Shown: piece by piece, positions 28,400-40,480 of the stretch
How the letters are laid out: every line of letters starts with the position of its first letter
Position numbering within the stretch: the stretch's first letter is position 1
From: Phlebotomus papatasi
Taxonomy: Eukaryota > Arthropoda > Insecta > Diptera > Psychodidae
Direction of reading: 5' to 3'
Assembly: GCF_024763615.1 (NCBI RefSeq)
Contig: NC_077222.1
Location: 65,906,001-65,970,000 of the forward strand
Length of the DNA: 64,000 nt
Notes under the pieces: generated by a model
Told to the model about the DNA's origin: nothing
Databases searched by the model: none
What the model saw: the letters and a program-made list of their open reading frames with translations, nothing else
Program-made: the position numbers and the translations under genes

Positions 28400-29830
28400 C
28401 AGCCAAATTTTACAGACTAAGTATTCTAGAGAATAAACCTGAATCTATTTGGGTTAGGCCATCTAGTTTAACCTGTTTAACCCTCTACGACTTTTGATCC
28501 TCCGACCACCGTAACTTCAGAAAGCTTTCGGCAGTCAATTCTGAAATATTTCCATCAAGCAAGATTCTGAATATTCTGTACACATTTCCGCATAGATCTT
28601 CCTCGAGGCCGATAGCCCTTGCTAAACCTTCTTCTCTTTAAATTCAGTTTATTTCAAGCTTAAGTACCTTCCAAAAAACCTAATTGCCTAACTGATGATT
28701 GTGAAAAAGGAGAGCTTGAAGATTTTCAATACATATTTTACAATAAACTATTTTGATTGGATCTATATGTGCAATTTTTATTTTACGAAATTCTAACATG
28801 CAAAATCGCAAATCTATTTCAAAATACACCTCATCAATAACTAATAATTAATACATATAAAAAAAAAGGAAATTTAGAGGAACAGCATAACATTCGAAAG
28901 AACTTGTATGCTTATTGCAAAATTCTCATCACGCAGAACATTTTCTTCCTCTTCCATATTCAGTTTATTTACAACTTGACTACATGAACATTTTGCAAAG
29001 GTATCTCTTGCAAAATCTATTTACTTCAAGTATTCTAACTAATTAATATTAAACTATTTCAAAACAATTCAAATACTTTTAATGTAAGAAATAAGAAGGC
29101 AAGGGGGTAGAAACTTTATAAACTTTGTAAGTAAATTTCACGCAATGTGTTTATTCTTTTTCGTTGTACGCTACTTGTCACTGCGGTATTTTTAAGAATA
29201 CCGATATAAGATATTTACAATATTGTCTATTATGCTAAATTTATTAAAATTTTTATTTTAAGTAAAATTTAATATTGTTATCGAGAATGTTTACAAGTTA
29301 CTTGATTTTTTTTAATTTAAAAAGTATAAATAGGATTTAGTTCTGAACAAAACAACAGGAAAAACTTGAATTGAATGAAACCCTAAGCTAAGGTAATTTC
29401 GGGAAGGGAAGTCATTAGATGATCTTCAGAAATTCGTGTCCTGTATATCTTACAGTTTGATCACTCTAACCAAAAGCGAGACGTCTTTTTTTATCTTAAG
29501 ACATACCCCTCAATTCTGAGATAAAAAATCCTCAAGTTTTAATGTCAAATAAAAAAGTCCTAGTTTAAGGAAGTGAAGGTAATAGGGCTTCCCAAATTCA
29601 CGACTTCACTGAAAAAAATAAATTATTAAAAATAGTAAACGATTTTTGATAAAAGCATTCTCAATTCGGTGAATTCTATTAGTTGAACTACTACATGGAA
29701 TTGTTGTACTAGGAATTGTTTATAAGAAGATGAGTATGATATTTTCAAAAGTTTTTTAGTTTTTAGTCTTAAGTATAAGTAGAAACGTATTGGTTTTGAT
29801 TTTATTAAACCGTATATTTTTGTGTATGTA
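28400..29830. other. AT-rich DNA without supported features
   Basis: Short similarity to the 47.3-47.5 kb foldback (CAGCCAAATTTTACAG, ATCTATTTGGG) suggests a degraded repeat near 28400-28490. Nothing else is recognisable. Confidence 0.4.
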
Positions 29831-30409
29831 TAGGGGAGACTGGGGCAAAATTAGTCAAAATGCATATTTAATTCTTTCACGAGCTCTGAGAAAACTTAAA
29901 TGTTTTATAATGAGCATATTATTATAGGAAATTTACTTCTCTACAACATTGCAGAAGACTATTTTCCTCTATCTCGAAAGAAATGTGATTTTCGAATCAA
30001 TTTCTAAAAGTCGATTTTGTGGAGATTCTCAAAATTTTGTCAGTCTTCGGATAATTTATGAAGTTTTACTCTCGCAATCGTTAAAAATATCAAATAGATA
30101 TATTTTTATAAGAAATTTATTCCTCCACAGCTTTGTTGAAGATAATTTTTTTCTATCTTAACGAGAAATGTGCTTAAATTGAGCTAATCAGTATTGATAT
30201 TTTCTGTAAGCCAAATATTCCAAAAATAGGGCTCAAAATTTAATTATTTTTTATTTTACATAATCCTTCCTCGAATCCCTTGAAACTTTGTAAGTTTAAG
30301 AAGGTTCATGAAGGCTATAATAAAAATTTCAAGCCTCAGTCTCTTTTATTTTAGAAAATAGTGAATATTGAAATTTTCGTTTTGACAAATCTTGCCCCAG
30401 TCTCCCCTA
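29831..30409. mobile_element. TAGGGG-type foldback MITE, 579 bp
   Basis: TAGGGGAGACTGGGGCAA at the left pairs with TTGCCCCAGTCTCCCCTA at the right. The inner arms are diverged. Repeated inner text (GAAATTTACTTCTCTACA near 29929 and GAAATTTATTCCTCCACA near 30111) points to an internal duplication of about 180 bp. Confidence 0.75.
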
Positions 30410-30554
30410 TGATTCTCACAACTATTTTTTAACATGAATATTAGGCTTTAATACGATACTACTCTGTCTTAAGCGGTTATGTAGGTAACGAAAAATAAAT
30501 TGTTTATTTTCTGTATTTTTTCGGCATAGTAAAAAAATATTATTTAAATCTCTT

Positions 30555-30666
30555 ATGGCCTCTACACTCTAGAGAAATTTATATCCATATTGAAGAGTTT
30601 TTTCTACACAAGCGTTGGGAATTTGCTGCAATATGGACATAAATTTCTCTAGTGTGTAGAGGCCAT
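30555..30666. mobile_element. 112-bp palindromic MITE (CTACAC family)
   Basis: ATGGCCTCTACACTCTAGAG pairs with CTCTAGTGTGTAGAGGCCAT. Almost entirely stem, with a loop around ACACAAGCGTTGGG. A sister copy forms the centre of the inverted repeat at 15408-15786, and a half copy lies near 15352-15410. Confidence 0.8.
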
Positions 30667-30799
30667 TATGCATATAGAGGATCAATATTAGCTGAGAGCC
30701 TTCTTATTTCTGGAGGGAACCTTCGAACGATTCAGCCTTCGAACAACTAAATTTTTTTTAAATATTTTTATTGGATTTGGCCCATTGCTCTTTGGGTCC

Positions 30800-31025
30800 C
30801 GGTCAAAATCCCGAAAGACAAAATCCGGAAAGCCAAAATCCCGAATTCTTAAAAGTGTCATAGTTACACTCACGATTGCACCCGCGTTTGCTGAAGGCGA
30901 AGGGAAATTTTCTCTGTCTTGTGGAATTATTCTGCACATTATCCTCCATATAATTTAATCCCTTTCAAGATTTTGAATATTCGGGATTTTGGATTTCGGG
31001 GTACTGGCTTTCGGAATTTTGGCTG
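30800..31025. repeat. Foldback repeat built from CAAAATCCCGAA units
   Basis: The left side repeats CAAAATCCCGAAAG-like units three times; the right side carries the complements (TTCGGGATTTTGGATTTCGG, GGCTTTCGGAATTTTGGC). The GC-richer core (CACGATTGCACCCGCG) is unpaired. Confidence 0.6.
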
Positions 31026-32092
31026 CTTCCGTAAAAAAATATATTACAAAAATAAGTGTTCAAAGCTTGAATCATCCGAAGGTAAAGCGTTTACCCCGCT
31101 TACCCCAATAATATATTTTCTGAATTTTTTATTTATAAATATTTAAAATTGAGGTTCTGTGATTTGATTTTCTGAGACTGAGATGTTTTCGAAAAAACTT
31201 ACTTTGCGGTGGACAAGATTATATACTTGTAATGAATTCATTTAAATAAAAAAAATATTTTTTTTGTTATCCAAAGAGTTAAATTCGCATTTAAATGAAT
31301 GGTTTTTATTTTTTTAATCACGACTACTAATATATTTTACAATACGAAACGTGGTGTAATATACTCCGAAAATGTAAAATGGCAATTTATGTAATTAATT
31401 TAAGAAAATCCATGATATTGTTATTATGATGTTTTTTTAATGTTTATTTATTTAAAAAAACAATGTTTCTTAACACATTGAACAACAGTACAGCTCTTAA
31501 TAATATTATAATAAGCCGATTAACAAAACGGATTTGAAAAACTAGCTGCAGCGGATCCAGCTGTATTTTGACAAAAACAATTAATGAAAATAAAGATTAG
31601 TCAATAAATTAATGAAAAATTGCCAATGCATGAAAGTATAGTGAAATATTCTTGGCAAAGGGAAAATAAAAAGACTATAAACTGTCTTAGTATAGCAGAG
31701 TTTTGTTTTTGTTTTTTACCGTTTTAAATTATTTTTTTACTGACCAATTTTTTTTATCTTGCAAAACTTAATTTTGCGTCCCTGTAAATTTTAACTACAA
31801 GGCTAACAGCCCACGTCTGTCGATCCTTCGTTACTTCAGGAAGATGTTCGAGTTCAATTTAATTCAGCCACTTTGTCCTAGATCTGCTCCGAGGTCAAAG
31901 TCTCCTCATATTGGCTTGCATAGCTTTTCTGGGGTATTAATCATATAAATTAGACTGGATTTTGTAAAAATTTGAGTTTTCTATGACAAAAATGTAATTT
32001 TTCTTTCTGATCAAATTAATTTTTACTTTATATTTTTCTTCAAATTCTTCAAAGTAAAAATACTGTGCTATATTTTTTTATTCAAAGTACTG

Positions 32093-32499
32093 TAGGGAGA
32101 AGTGGGACACCTTTACAGTGGGGCAGCTTAGAAATTGGGCTTTTTCTCCCATTTTAAAATGGAATTAAGCCTTAGAGGAAGGAGGGGCTACTATGAGCAG
32201 TGGGACTACATTAATATACGATTTTTTTTCGCATATTTATGAAGGAACTATATTAGTTATGGATTTACTTTAAATCCACAAATGTTTTGTGTATCTAAAT
32301 TACATTACATTAAAACTAATTTTCCATTAGCTCCTACAGCTCAAAATAGCCCCACCTCCTCTATCACGATGTAATTTAATTTCACAATTGGTTTGTTGGG
32401 CTAAATTATATCATAATAATGTCCAGTTTTATTTAAAAATTTGAGAAAAAAGCCCAATTTCAAAGCTGCTCCAATTTAAAGGTGCTCCACTGTTCCCTA
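32093..32499. mobile_element. TAGGGAGAAGTGGG-type foldback element with a nested MITE
   Basis: TAGGGAGAAGTGGGACACCT at the left against AGGTGCTCCACTGTTCCCTA at the right, followed inward by GCCCAATTTC-type complementary text. It is related to 54412-54619, which lacks the inner insertion 32175-32361. Confidence 0.75.
32175..32361. mobile_element. Nested MITE (GGGGCTA...TAGCCCC family) with TA duplication
   Basis: 187 bp between TA dinucleotides. GAGGAAGGAGGGGCTACTAT pairs with ATAGCCCCACCTCCTC, with further arm text GGACTACATTRATATACGAT. The uninterrupted site AAGCCTTATCA occurs in the related element at about 54491-54501. A free-standing sister copy lies at 38971-39183. Confidence 0.75.
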
Positions 32500-34780
32500 A
32501 CTTTTTTATTACATATTTATTAAATCATATTGTAAAGAAATTGACATTTAAAATTGAAGTTATAGGGGGTAATATCCTTATTAAAAATTTTATTGTTTTT
32601 ATTAGAAATATACAAGATAAGTAGGAAAATCTACGGTTCAATGTTTCAAGCCGAAAATTTTAATATTCGATATTTACAAGAAAAACAATACCGTAAAGTA
32701 TTATTTTTTAGTATAAATACTCTACATAAACCTTCTTAAACCTCCAAGGATTTAAGGAATTTGAATGAAGAATATATGAAACAAAAATACTTAAAATTTT
32801 GTGTTATAATTTTTAAATATTTGCCCTATTTTTGATAATTTAATTATTAGTCTGTGTTTTTTAAAGAGTAATTTGGATCCGCTATGCAGGAATTCATTGT
32901 ATATGTTTTAGAAATATCATAAAAGTTTTTTTCTTAATAGGTAACCAAACTAAATAAGTATTTCTCATCACTTTACAACGGCATGAATACTTCCTCCCAA
33001 TCATTAAGAATTCGCTGAAAAAGAACATGCGGGAATATTTGGCTGAATACACAAAGATTCCTTCTGCAATGTAATTTTTTGAGATGATTGTGCAGAAAGT
33101 TTTCTTAAATTAATCATTTTCGCATAATTTTAAAGATGCTCCCTTTTCGTGCTACTTGTGGCACTTGGTCTCATTAGAAATGATTGTAGCAAATTTTCAT
33201 CAATTTCCTCCACCTTGTTGCCACTTGTGCCATATTATAAGATGAACACCTTATTCACTTGTTGTTTTTTTTTTCAGAAAAAAATTTCTGTGTTAATTTT
33301 GAGAGACGAATTGAGATCTAACGGTACATAACTTTTACTTTTGCATTTTTCCTCAACAACTTGTAACAAACTTGCTACTCTTTTTGCAAAAGAAGTTTGA
33401 ATGATTGAGGTGAGAAAGAGATGGGCAACAAGGTGTATTTTTTTCTTGAAAAAAATATTTATTTCTTGTACTTTTTTGTGTGTTGTTTTTAATGCAATTT
33501 ACTGAGTTATTTTGTTCTTCTCATCGTTGGGTGATCTTTCGAGTTGAAAAATTGCGCTCTCAATTTCATTCGGAAGTCGCGATTTTATTTCTCTGCTCTT
33601 ACCAAGATTTTTTTTTCTTAATAAACCATCCTAAGCTCAATGTAGATGATACTGTTAGAGTCTCCCATATAATAACCACTAATTATTTCACACTGCGCGT
33701 CTCTGTGTCGTCAGTAAAACTTTCTTTTCCCCCACAAACATGCCAAAGACTTTATGTTGGATGCACTGCGATTTTCAATGTTTTCCTCCTGAGTTGTCTT
33801 TAGACCAAGAGACAACGATATGGCTCACAATGGAAGTGCGACCATCAGACGTAAAAATGTGAGTTTTGAAATATATATATTTTTTACTATTTCTTCAAAC
33901 ACAAACATCTATTCAAAGCGTTATCACATGACATCATCAATTGGTGGTGAGCATCGTGGAAAATTTGCAATATATTTTTTTTAAGACATGCAAGTTGTGC
34001 ATCGATGGATAAAAATAATTTCATAATTCGTGCTCGAAGAAGGCAACGAGCACATAAATTCTTACATTACTAATATTGCCAACTAACGCAACAATCAATC
34101 GACTAATAATTCTCCCACTCTTATATTCACCTTTACCTTTGTCTTATATTCACAAAAGTCAGACGCAACAGTCCTAGCTGTGCTTTTCTTCAAATTAGGA
34201 CATTCTTGTTTCTTGTCCGAAATTACTGGTTCAGCATAATTACATGATAATCTCTCAAAATCCATCTCTGGGTTTTTTTGTTACTGAAGTGATTCATGAT
34301 TCATGCACGAATCATCGCATATATTCGTGAACGGTTTCGATCGAAAAGGCATAATTAAGTTGAGCTTATAATGAAGCACTTTAAAACATTTAGTGCCACT
34401 CAATGGACATATAATTGCATATTCAGTATTCAAAATGTTTTTTTTACATACATAAAAAATTCCTATTATTTTTAAGCCAGTAAACCTTTAAAATCATTAA
34501 AAATATATTGTGAAATGGGTTTATGATATAAAAGTTAACATTCTAAAATTAGCATCGTCAGTATAAAACATTATAATACATATGGAATCTTTGTCGCACT
34601 ATAAATTAGATCCGTTTTTCAATTGTAAATTTTCAAGTTTTCATTTTAAAATCAATTTAAATTTAAGCTGCTGCTTACGGTGAAATGGTTTGGAATTATT
34701 TTAATAATGGTGCAGCACAATATGGAAGAACTAAACCTTTGATCAAGCTAAATTTTAATACATGTTGAATGAAGTCCGTT
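32500..34780. other. AT-rich DNA, possible distal regulatory sequence
   Basis: No coding stretch is supported. Moderately mixed-composition sequence at about 33120-34380 (for example CGTGCTACTTGTGGCACTTGG, TTTCGATCGAAA) stands out slightly, but no function can be assigned. Confidence 0.35.
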
Positions 34781-34782
34781 AT

Positions 34783-35256
34783 GCCCTAGACACACTTATG
34801 ACTTAAGCCGAGAGACGACTTACAGTAGAGCCTCGCTATAGACCATATTTGGTTCCAGATTTGACACTTGGGTCGCACTATAGTCCATGTCATTTTTTTA
34901 AATTATCAACGACTTTTAGTATAGAAATTGCTCGACGGCTTTCCACTTTCTTTGCGATTATGGTACTTGTCCTCGCTCTCTTCATTATGGATTATAATTA
35001 TCACAACAACTACTCAAAAAGTTGGCCAAAAATATTAAAATAATTATGACAACATTTCATGTCGCGTACTAAAAAACATAACCTAACTTAAAATCAGTGT
35101 TTTGAAATCAACGGTCGATAAATTGTGGACTATAGAGCGATGGCCTATAGCAGGGTTTTACTGTAGTGGAAAATGACGCAAATGTAGTTTGACCATTATT
35201 TTCATTATAATTATGCTAAGTCGTCTCTTGGCTAATCCTCAAGTCTGTCAAAGCTC
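34783..35256. mobile_element. Family-B MITE, copy 4 (inverted), split by a pogo-like insertion
   Basis: Left part GCCCTAGACACACTTATGAC...GAGACGACTTA and right part TAGTGGAAAATGACG...GCTAATCCTCAAGTCTGTCA reproduce the family-B element in the opposite orientation to 4131-5014. The 341-bp element at 34823-35163 sits exactly within its GACGACTTAGTGGAAA motif. Confidence 0.8.
34823..35163. mobile_element. Nested pogo/Tigger-like MITE
   Basis: CAGTAGAGCCTCGCTATAGA at the left pairs with CCTATAGCAGGGTTTTACTG at the right, flanked by duplicated TA. CAGTARARCCTCGYTATA is typical of pogo/Tigger termini. The inner arms repeat the CTATAG...TGGACT motif. It has no transposase frame and is younger than its host element. 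Confidence 0.8.
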
Positions 35257-35369
35257 ATAGATTCAATTTGATAGCAATCTTAGTGACTATTTGACAGAAG
35301 TCTACTGGGGGACAAAAAGGAATTCGAAACTGAAACGCTTGCATCATTGAGCAAGCGCTCCGTCGCTCA

Positions 35370-35616
35370 ATGGTGCTATTCCAATGAAAAATAATTTTTT
35401 TTAACAGTATTGTTCTCAAGTGCTTCCACATAATCGACTCTCCTTTGTATTTGCAATAGTTGCTGTCAAGACAATTTGGTAGTTTTGGAACACGACGACA
35501 ACTGGAGAAAACAGTCGTGACATGAACCAACATAAATAAAAGTCGATAATGCAGAAGCAATTATGAACAATAAAGTGCTAAAAAAACATGTTCATTTTTC
35601 ATTGGAATAGCACCAT
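35370..35616. mobile_element. Foldback MITE ATGGTGCTATTCC family, copy 1
   Basis: ATGGTGCTATTCCAATGAAA at the left pairs with TTTCATTGGAATAGCACCAT at the right. It shares internal text with the next element (AAAAGTCGATAATGCAGAAG, AACAATAAAGTGCTAAAAAA). Confidence 0.75.
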
Positions 35617-35651
35617 AACCAATTAGAATAAAATGGTTTAGAAAGATTAAT

Positions 35652-35874
35652 AGAGCTATTCCAATTGAAAAGCAACATGTATCTGGTATATGGTTTCTGT
35701 AACGACTGTTTGATGGTTTTAGAACACGGCAAAACTATGGAAAATAGTCGAGACAGGAATTAATATAAACGAAAGTCGATAATGCAGAAGCAATTGGGAA
35801 CAGTAAAGCGCTAAAAAAAATAAACATTAAACTGCATGTTCATTATTTATTGGAATACCACCATAATTCTTACT
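35652..35874. mobile_element. Foldback MITE ATGGTGCTATTCC family, copy 2
   Basis: AGAGCTATTCCAATTGAAAA at the left and TTATTGGAATACCACCAT at the right, same orientation as copy 1 and only about 35 bases away. Inner text GAAAGTCGATAATGCAGAAG is shared. The close tandem suggests either two insertions or a local duplication. Confidence 0.7.
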
Positions 35875-35879
35875 ATTCT

Positions 35880-37125
35880 TTTTTTACACTTGTTTTTACC
35901 CCAAAAAATATCCCTGATAAGTATATCAACAGTGGATTACTAAAATTGAAAGAGCATAAAGAAAAGCAGATCTACAATATGCTTAAAGTCTTAAATAGTC
36001 TTTTTGGTCTTTTGATTAAAAAAAATACAATATATAATATTAATGGTCTTTTCAATTTACAAACGAATGCTTTTGTCACTGATAACTTTTTGTTAAATCA
36101 CTGGGCACTGGTAAACGGCCACAACTTAAAAAAAATCAATTAATTAATTTTAGCATGGTAAAAGAATAGATTAAAAGTTTTTAAATATTCTACAATCCTT
36201 TAAATTTGTCGTTTTTTAAACCATAAAGAAAAGTGTTACAGTCGTATATAATATCAGTTAATAAACATCTTTAAATTGCATTTTAATAGCACATTTAAAC
36301 TGATATAACTTGAAAACCAAAACCGAATTAAGCATTTTCTCTTTCTGGTTTGGTAGGAAATTTTAATAGCTGGAAACATTACTTTTTTTTTAGAACTCCT
36401 TAAGGCTTCAATGTTGGAGTTTTAATAATAATAATGAGCATATAAACCCAAAGAGAAAGCCTTCACAATTTGTCACAGTAAGACCTTTTCCTCTAAGAGC
36501 TTTTTCCTTACTAATTAAATTTAAAATGTTAGAACCCTGTAATTATATTTAAAAATTGGTAATAGATGTTAAAAAGTTAAACAAATTCTTAACCCAAATT
36601 CTTAACTTATTCCATTTTAGATAGATTTGGTTTATTTCAATTACTTACAATAAAAGCAATTTTAGTCCAAAATTGCAATCCTTTAAGCCATGTATTTCAT
36701 TATTATTAACAAGCGCTGTTTTAACCTCTTGCACAGAAATTATATAGATAGAATATTTTCCTATATACAAGTAATATGGCATTTATGGATAACTTAGGGT
36801 AAGGGCTCATAATTTTGACCAGTTACTAAATTTATACACTTTGAGGATAAAATTGGACACTATAAATAAATTAACAGTAAATTAAAGTAACAAAAAAAGT
36901 CGATTAGTATTGAAAATATCGCACTTCAAAATCAGTACTTTGAGTAATATTGAATTACCCTATGAGTTTTATTAAATTAAAATTCCAAATGTGTTCAACT
37001 CTGAAAGAATAAATTTATTATAATTTGAAATATACTTTTTGTAAACCTACAAAGAAATTTGAGTTTACTCAAATCACTTGGAGAGATACACAAATTTTAA
37101 AGGGGTTTTAATAAATGACTTTATT
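35880..37125. other. AT-rich DNA without supported features
   Basis: The short open frame at 35850-36143 (plus) is very Asn/Lys/Leu rich and starts inside a foldback element, so it is not taken as a gene. Nothing else recognised. Confidence 0.45.
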
Positions 37126-37580
37126 CACAGCGAACAGACTGGGCTTTTCTACATGGTCATTGCTTTTCTACGCCTTCATTGCTTTTTTACACGTGGGAAA
37201 AATAATCAAAAAATTGCGGCATCAAACCAATTTTTGCACTAATTTGATATTTTTTACGCCTTATGAGACAATATTCTTTAAAAATAAAATTATATATAAG
37301 AAAAATTTTCCGATTATAAGTACCTTGAGCAAGGAGCAAAAAACAATTACCCGGTCAATTGCTCTTTGCTCTTTTTTCGAGGTGTTTAGATTTGTAAAAT
37401 TTTACTAAAACATCATTTTCTTTTTAAAGAATATTGTCTCAGAGAACGGAAAAAAACATCAAATTGATGCAAAAATTGGTTTTATGCCGCAATTTTTTGA
37501 GTATCTCTTTCACGTGTAAAAAAGCAATGTAGGCGTAAAAAAGCAATGACCATGTAGAAAAGCCTAGTCTGTTCGCTGTG
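37126..37580. mobile_element. 455-bp nearly complete palindrome (CACAGCGAACAGACT)
   Basis: CACAGCGAACAGACTGGGCT pairs with AGCCTAGTCTGTTCGCTGTG. Pairing runs almost to the centre (TTGCGGCATCAAACCAATTT, GAGACAATATTCTTTAAAAA and complements), leaving only an unpaired core near 37310-37410. The 97-residue plus-strand frame here is an artefact of the arm. Confidence 0.8.
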
Positions 37581-38970
37581 ATTATATCCTGAAATATATT
37601 TTCTCGTAGTTATTGGCAGATTTGAATCAGATACATATGTGACTTCACAGTCTCCAAAATATATATTGCAAATTAAAGAATAATTAATTTAACCAAATAT
37701 CTAGATCTAGAGCAATTCTTTGATAGCAAGAGTGTAGCCAGGATTTTAGTAAAAAGATGGGGACTAGAAATTATGTCAGTTTGTATTAGAGGCAAATATT
37801 TTTTAACCGATTGTTCCCAAGGAAACCATTCTTTTTGAACGCAAAGAAGAGTTTTCTTGAAACTAGTACTCTATAAAGTCTAAATTTAAAATAAAAACTA
37901 ATTTTAGAACATTAAATATTTAGAATATTACACAGGAAACATTTTTTGATGAAATGTTCTTTGATGAATTTCTGCATCGATTTCGCGATTTTGACGATTT
38001 TAGACAAATGTACTAAAACATTCTCATTGATCTGAAAAGTTTTTCTTGGAGAAAATTGTATTTTTAGATTGTGAATAATACCTCAAAAGAAATGTTCTTA
38101 CATTACAGGCTTAGACCTAACTTAAAAAGGCGTCATAAATTAAATAATCCGACTTTGATTTATTAGTGGTTCGAATAATTGTTAATTTTTTCATTAGTTT
38201 TTCAAAGAGTGTATATTAGTTTTTTTCTCGTTTTAACGAAAAGAATTATCAAAATTAACTTGAATTTTCATTTAATATTCATTCATATTATAAAATTCAA
38301 ATTAATTAATGAAGACGAGAACATCTCTACTTAATATTTGAGAAAAAAAAACAAAAGTCCTTTAATGTGTTTTATACTTGGTTTTATAACATAATACAAA
38401 AACCTAATTTTGAGTAATCTTGCGGATCTCGTAAGCAGTATGTTTGCCTGAAGACATCAAGAAGTCTTTTTCTTAATAGAAATATCGGGTAATTGATGAA
38501 AAATCGAATGGAAAAATCAGTTTAATCTTAAAATTTTTTTTCCAGTATAGTTTCTTTTGAAAATTTTCCAAAAAATACTGCACTGATTTTGATTATTTGT
38601 GGGCAAGATGTGTAAAACTTGATAGATTCCCTAAAAGCTTTTCTGAGGGACATTGTGGCTTTCTTTGAGAAAAGTTAGTCAAAAGCTTCCCTAAAGTCCT
38701 CCAAAAAAATATTTTGAAAGATTTAATATTAGATTTCGTGCAAAGTTTCTTTCAAAAAATGCCATAAATACATTTTGAATCCAAATTGAACGACTTTAAA
38801 CTTATGAAAAAGCTCATATGATTCAATAAAATATTCAATAAAATATGATTCAATAAAATAAAATAAATATGATTCAATAAAAAATTCAAAAAAAAAGTGA
38901 AAGCACTTTTTTCTTTGAAAAAGCTCTTGTGATGAGATATAGCTTAGATTTTTGAATTATTTTTAGTATT
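37581..38970. other. AT-rich DNA with short local repeats
   Basis: ATTCAATAAAATATGATTC-like text recurs at 38820-38885 as a small local amplification. No gene or paired termini recognised. Confidence 0.4.
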
Positions 38971-39183
38971 AAGGAAAGCGGGGCTACTTTGAGTTGTGGG
39001 ACTACATTGATATACGATTTTTTCGTATATTTCTAATGAAAACTGGGCTTTAGCGTAGTGTAATTTATATAGACAAAACAATAGTAGATTTAAACTAAAT
39101 TATGATAAGTCCCAGCTTCCATTTGAGACGAAAAATTCGTATTTCAATGTAGTTCCACTGCTCAAAATAGCCCCACCTCCCCC
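38971..39183. mobile_element. MITE of the GGGGCTA...TAGCCCC family, free copy
   Basis: AGGAAAGCGGGGCTACTTTG at the left, ATAGCCCCACCTCCCCC at the right, TA on both sides. Inner GGACTACATTGATATACGAT is shared with the nested copy at 32175-32361. Confidence 0.7.
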
Positions 39184-39189
39184 TATACC

Positions 39190-40480
39190 TTTTTTGATTT
39201 ATTGAATATCGTGTAGAGGTGTGGGGAGGAAGACAAGGGCTCCTCACGGTCCCTTCCCTCCTAGAACCCTTATTTGATAGTCAATTCTTTAGAGCAAAAT
39301 CAATGTAAAACTTCCTTCAGGGGTTTTATATGCCATCTTAAAGTTTTTTGTACAGAAAATTAAATTCTCAAATTCGAGTGCGTTTAGTTTTAAATTCATT
39401 TTCAGAATATTGGGTAGTATTTTATTAAAAAATATTACTAAAAATAATATTTAGAAACATAAAAAATAAATTTTATGTCGTGAAAATGGTGAAATATTCT
39501 TGAAGGAAAAATTAAGAATTTGTTAAACATCTTGAGATCTAAGATAAAGATCAAGATTATTTATTGACCAAAATAGCATATTTCAATTTCACTGACCAAA
39601 TGTTTTACTAGCTATAAGTTTGTACTTTTCATAAAATTATTAGGAAGTGGAATTTTTGGTATGGAGTTATGTGCCTCTGTGGTAAGCTTTAATGAAGACT
39701 TCAAAAAGATAACACATGGCGTAAAATCATGCATCTAATTGCTGCTCTTGTATGAAATCCAAATTAACATATTTCGTCGCTATCTGATGAATTACAAATG
39801 TAGAACACTACAATTAACAGCACAGACGATATTAAGTCATTTATGTGCAGTTTATGCTTATTAATCTAACAATGCTTATGTGATTGAAGAAGAATTTATT
39901 GGAAAATGGCTAACCAATAAAGTTCTCGATGTATTTCACCATCAGACACGGCATCCTTTGTAGCAATATATTCTTTGTAATTTCATGAAATACAATTAAA
40001 AGTTATGGATGTTTTTTTTTCGAGAAATATAAAGCAGAAAAATTATGAAATATTTTACGCATGCTAAAGCACGATTGGGTGGTTGTTTTTCTTTTCTTGG
40101 CGCGATAAAAATTAATGAATTGGGCAATGCTTTGGTCTTCTATCTCCCTCAAGACGGTCTCCTTCTTGGTTTTTTTTTTACAATTTTATTGCAATGTACA
40201 TAGGAGGTTCCTTGACTTACCTTGATACGATTTACTTCTGTTTTTTTTTCAATATTAGCCATATTTTTTTTGCGCAAAAGGTTCGTCGCTTGCGGCAATT
40301 GTTGCAGTCTTTTGTTCTGTTGCCCAACTCTGACGCGCATGAAATGGATGAGCTAGAATTGCGATGCCCCTTGGAATCTGAACGATGGATTTTACGTTGG
40401 TTGGAAGACAAAAGACATGTGGTACGATGGTAGTTCTTGGCGGCAAAAAGAGAAAAATACCAAAATGACTTGCTACAGTA
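39190..40480. other. AT-rich DNA without supported features
   Basis: No coding stretch with splice support or ATG start and no foldback structure recognised. Confidence 0.4.
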
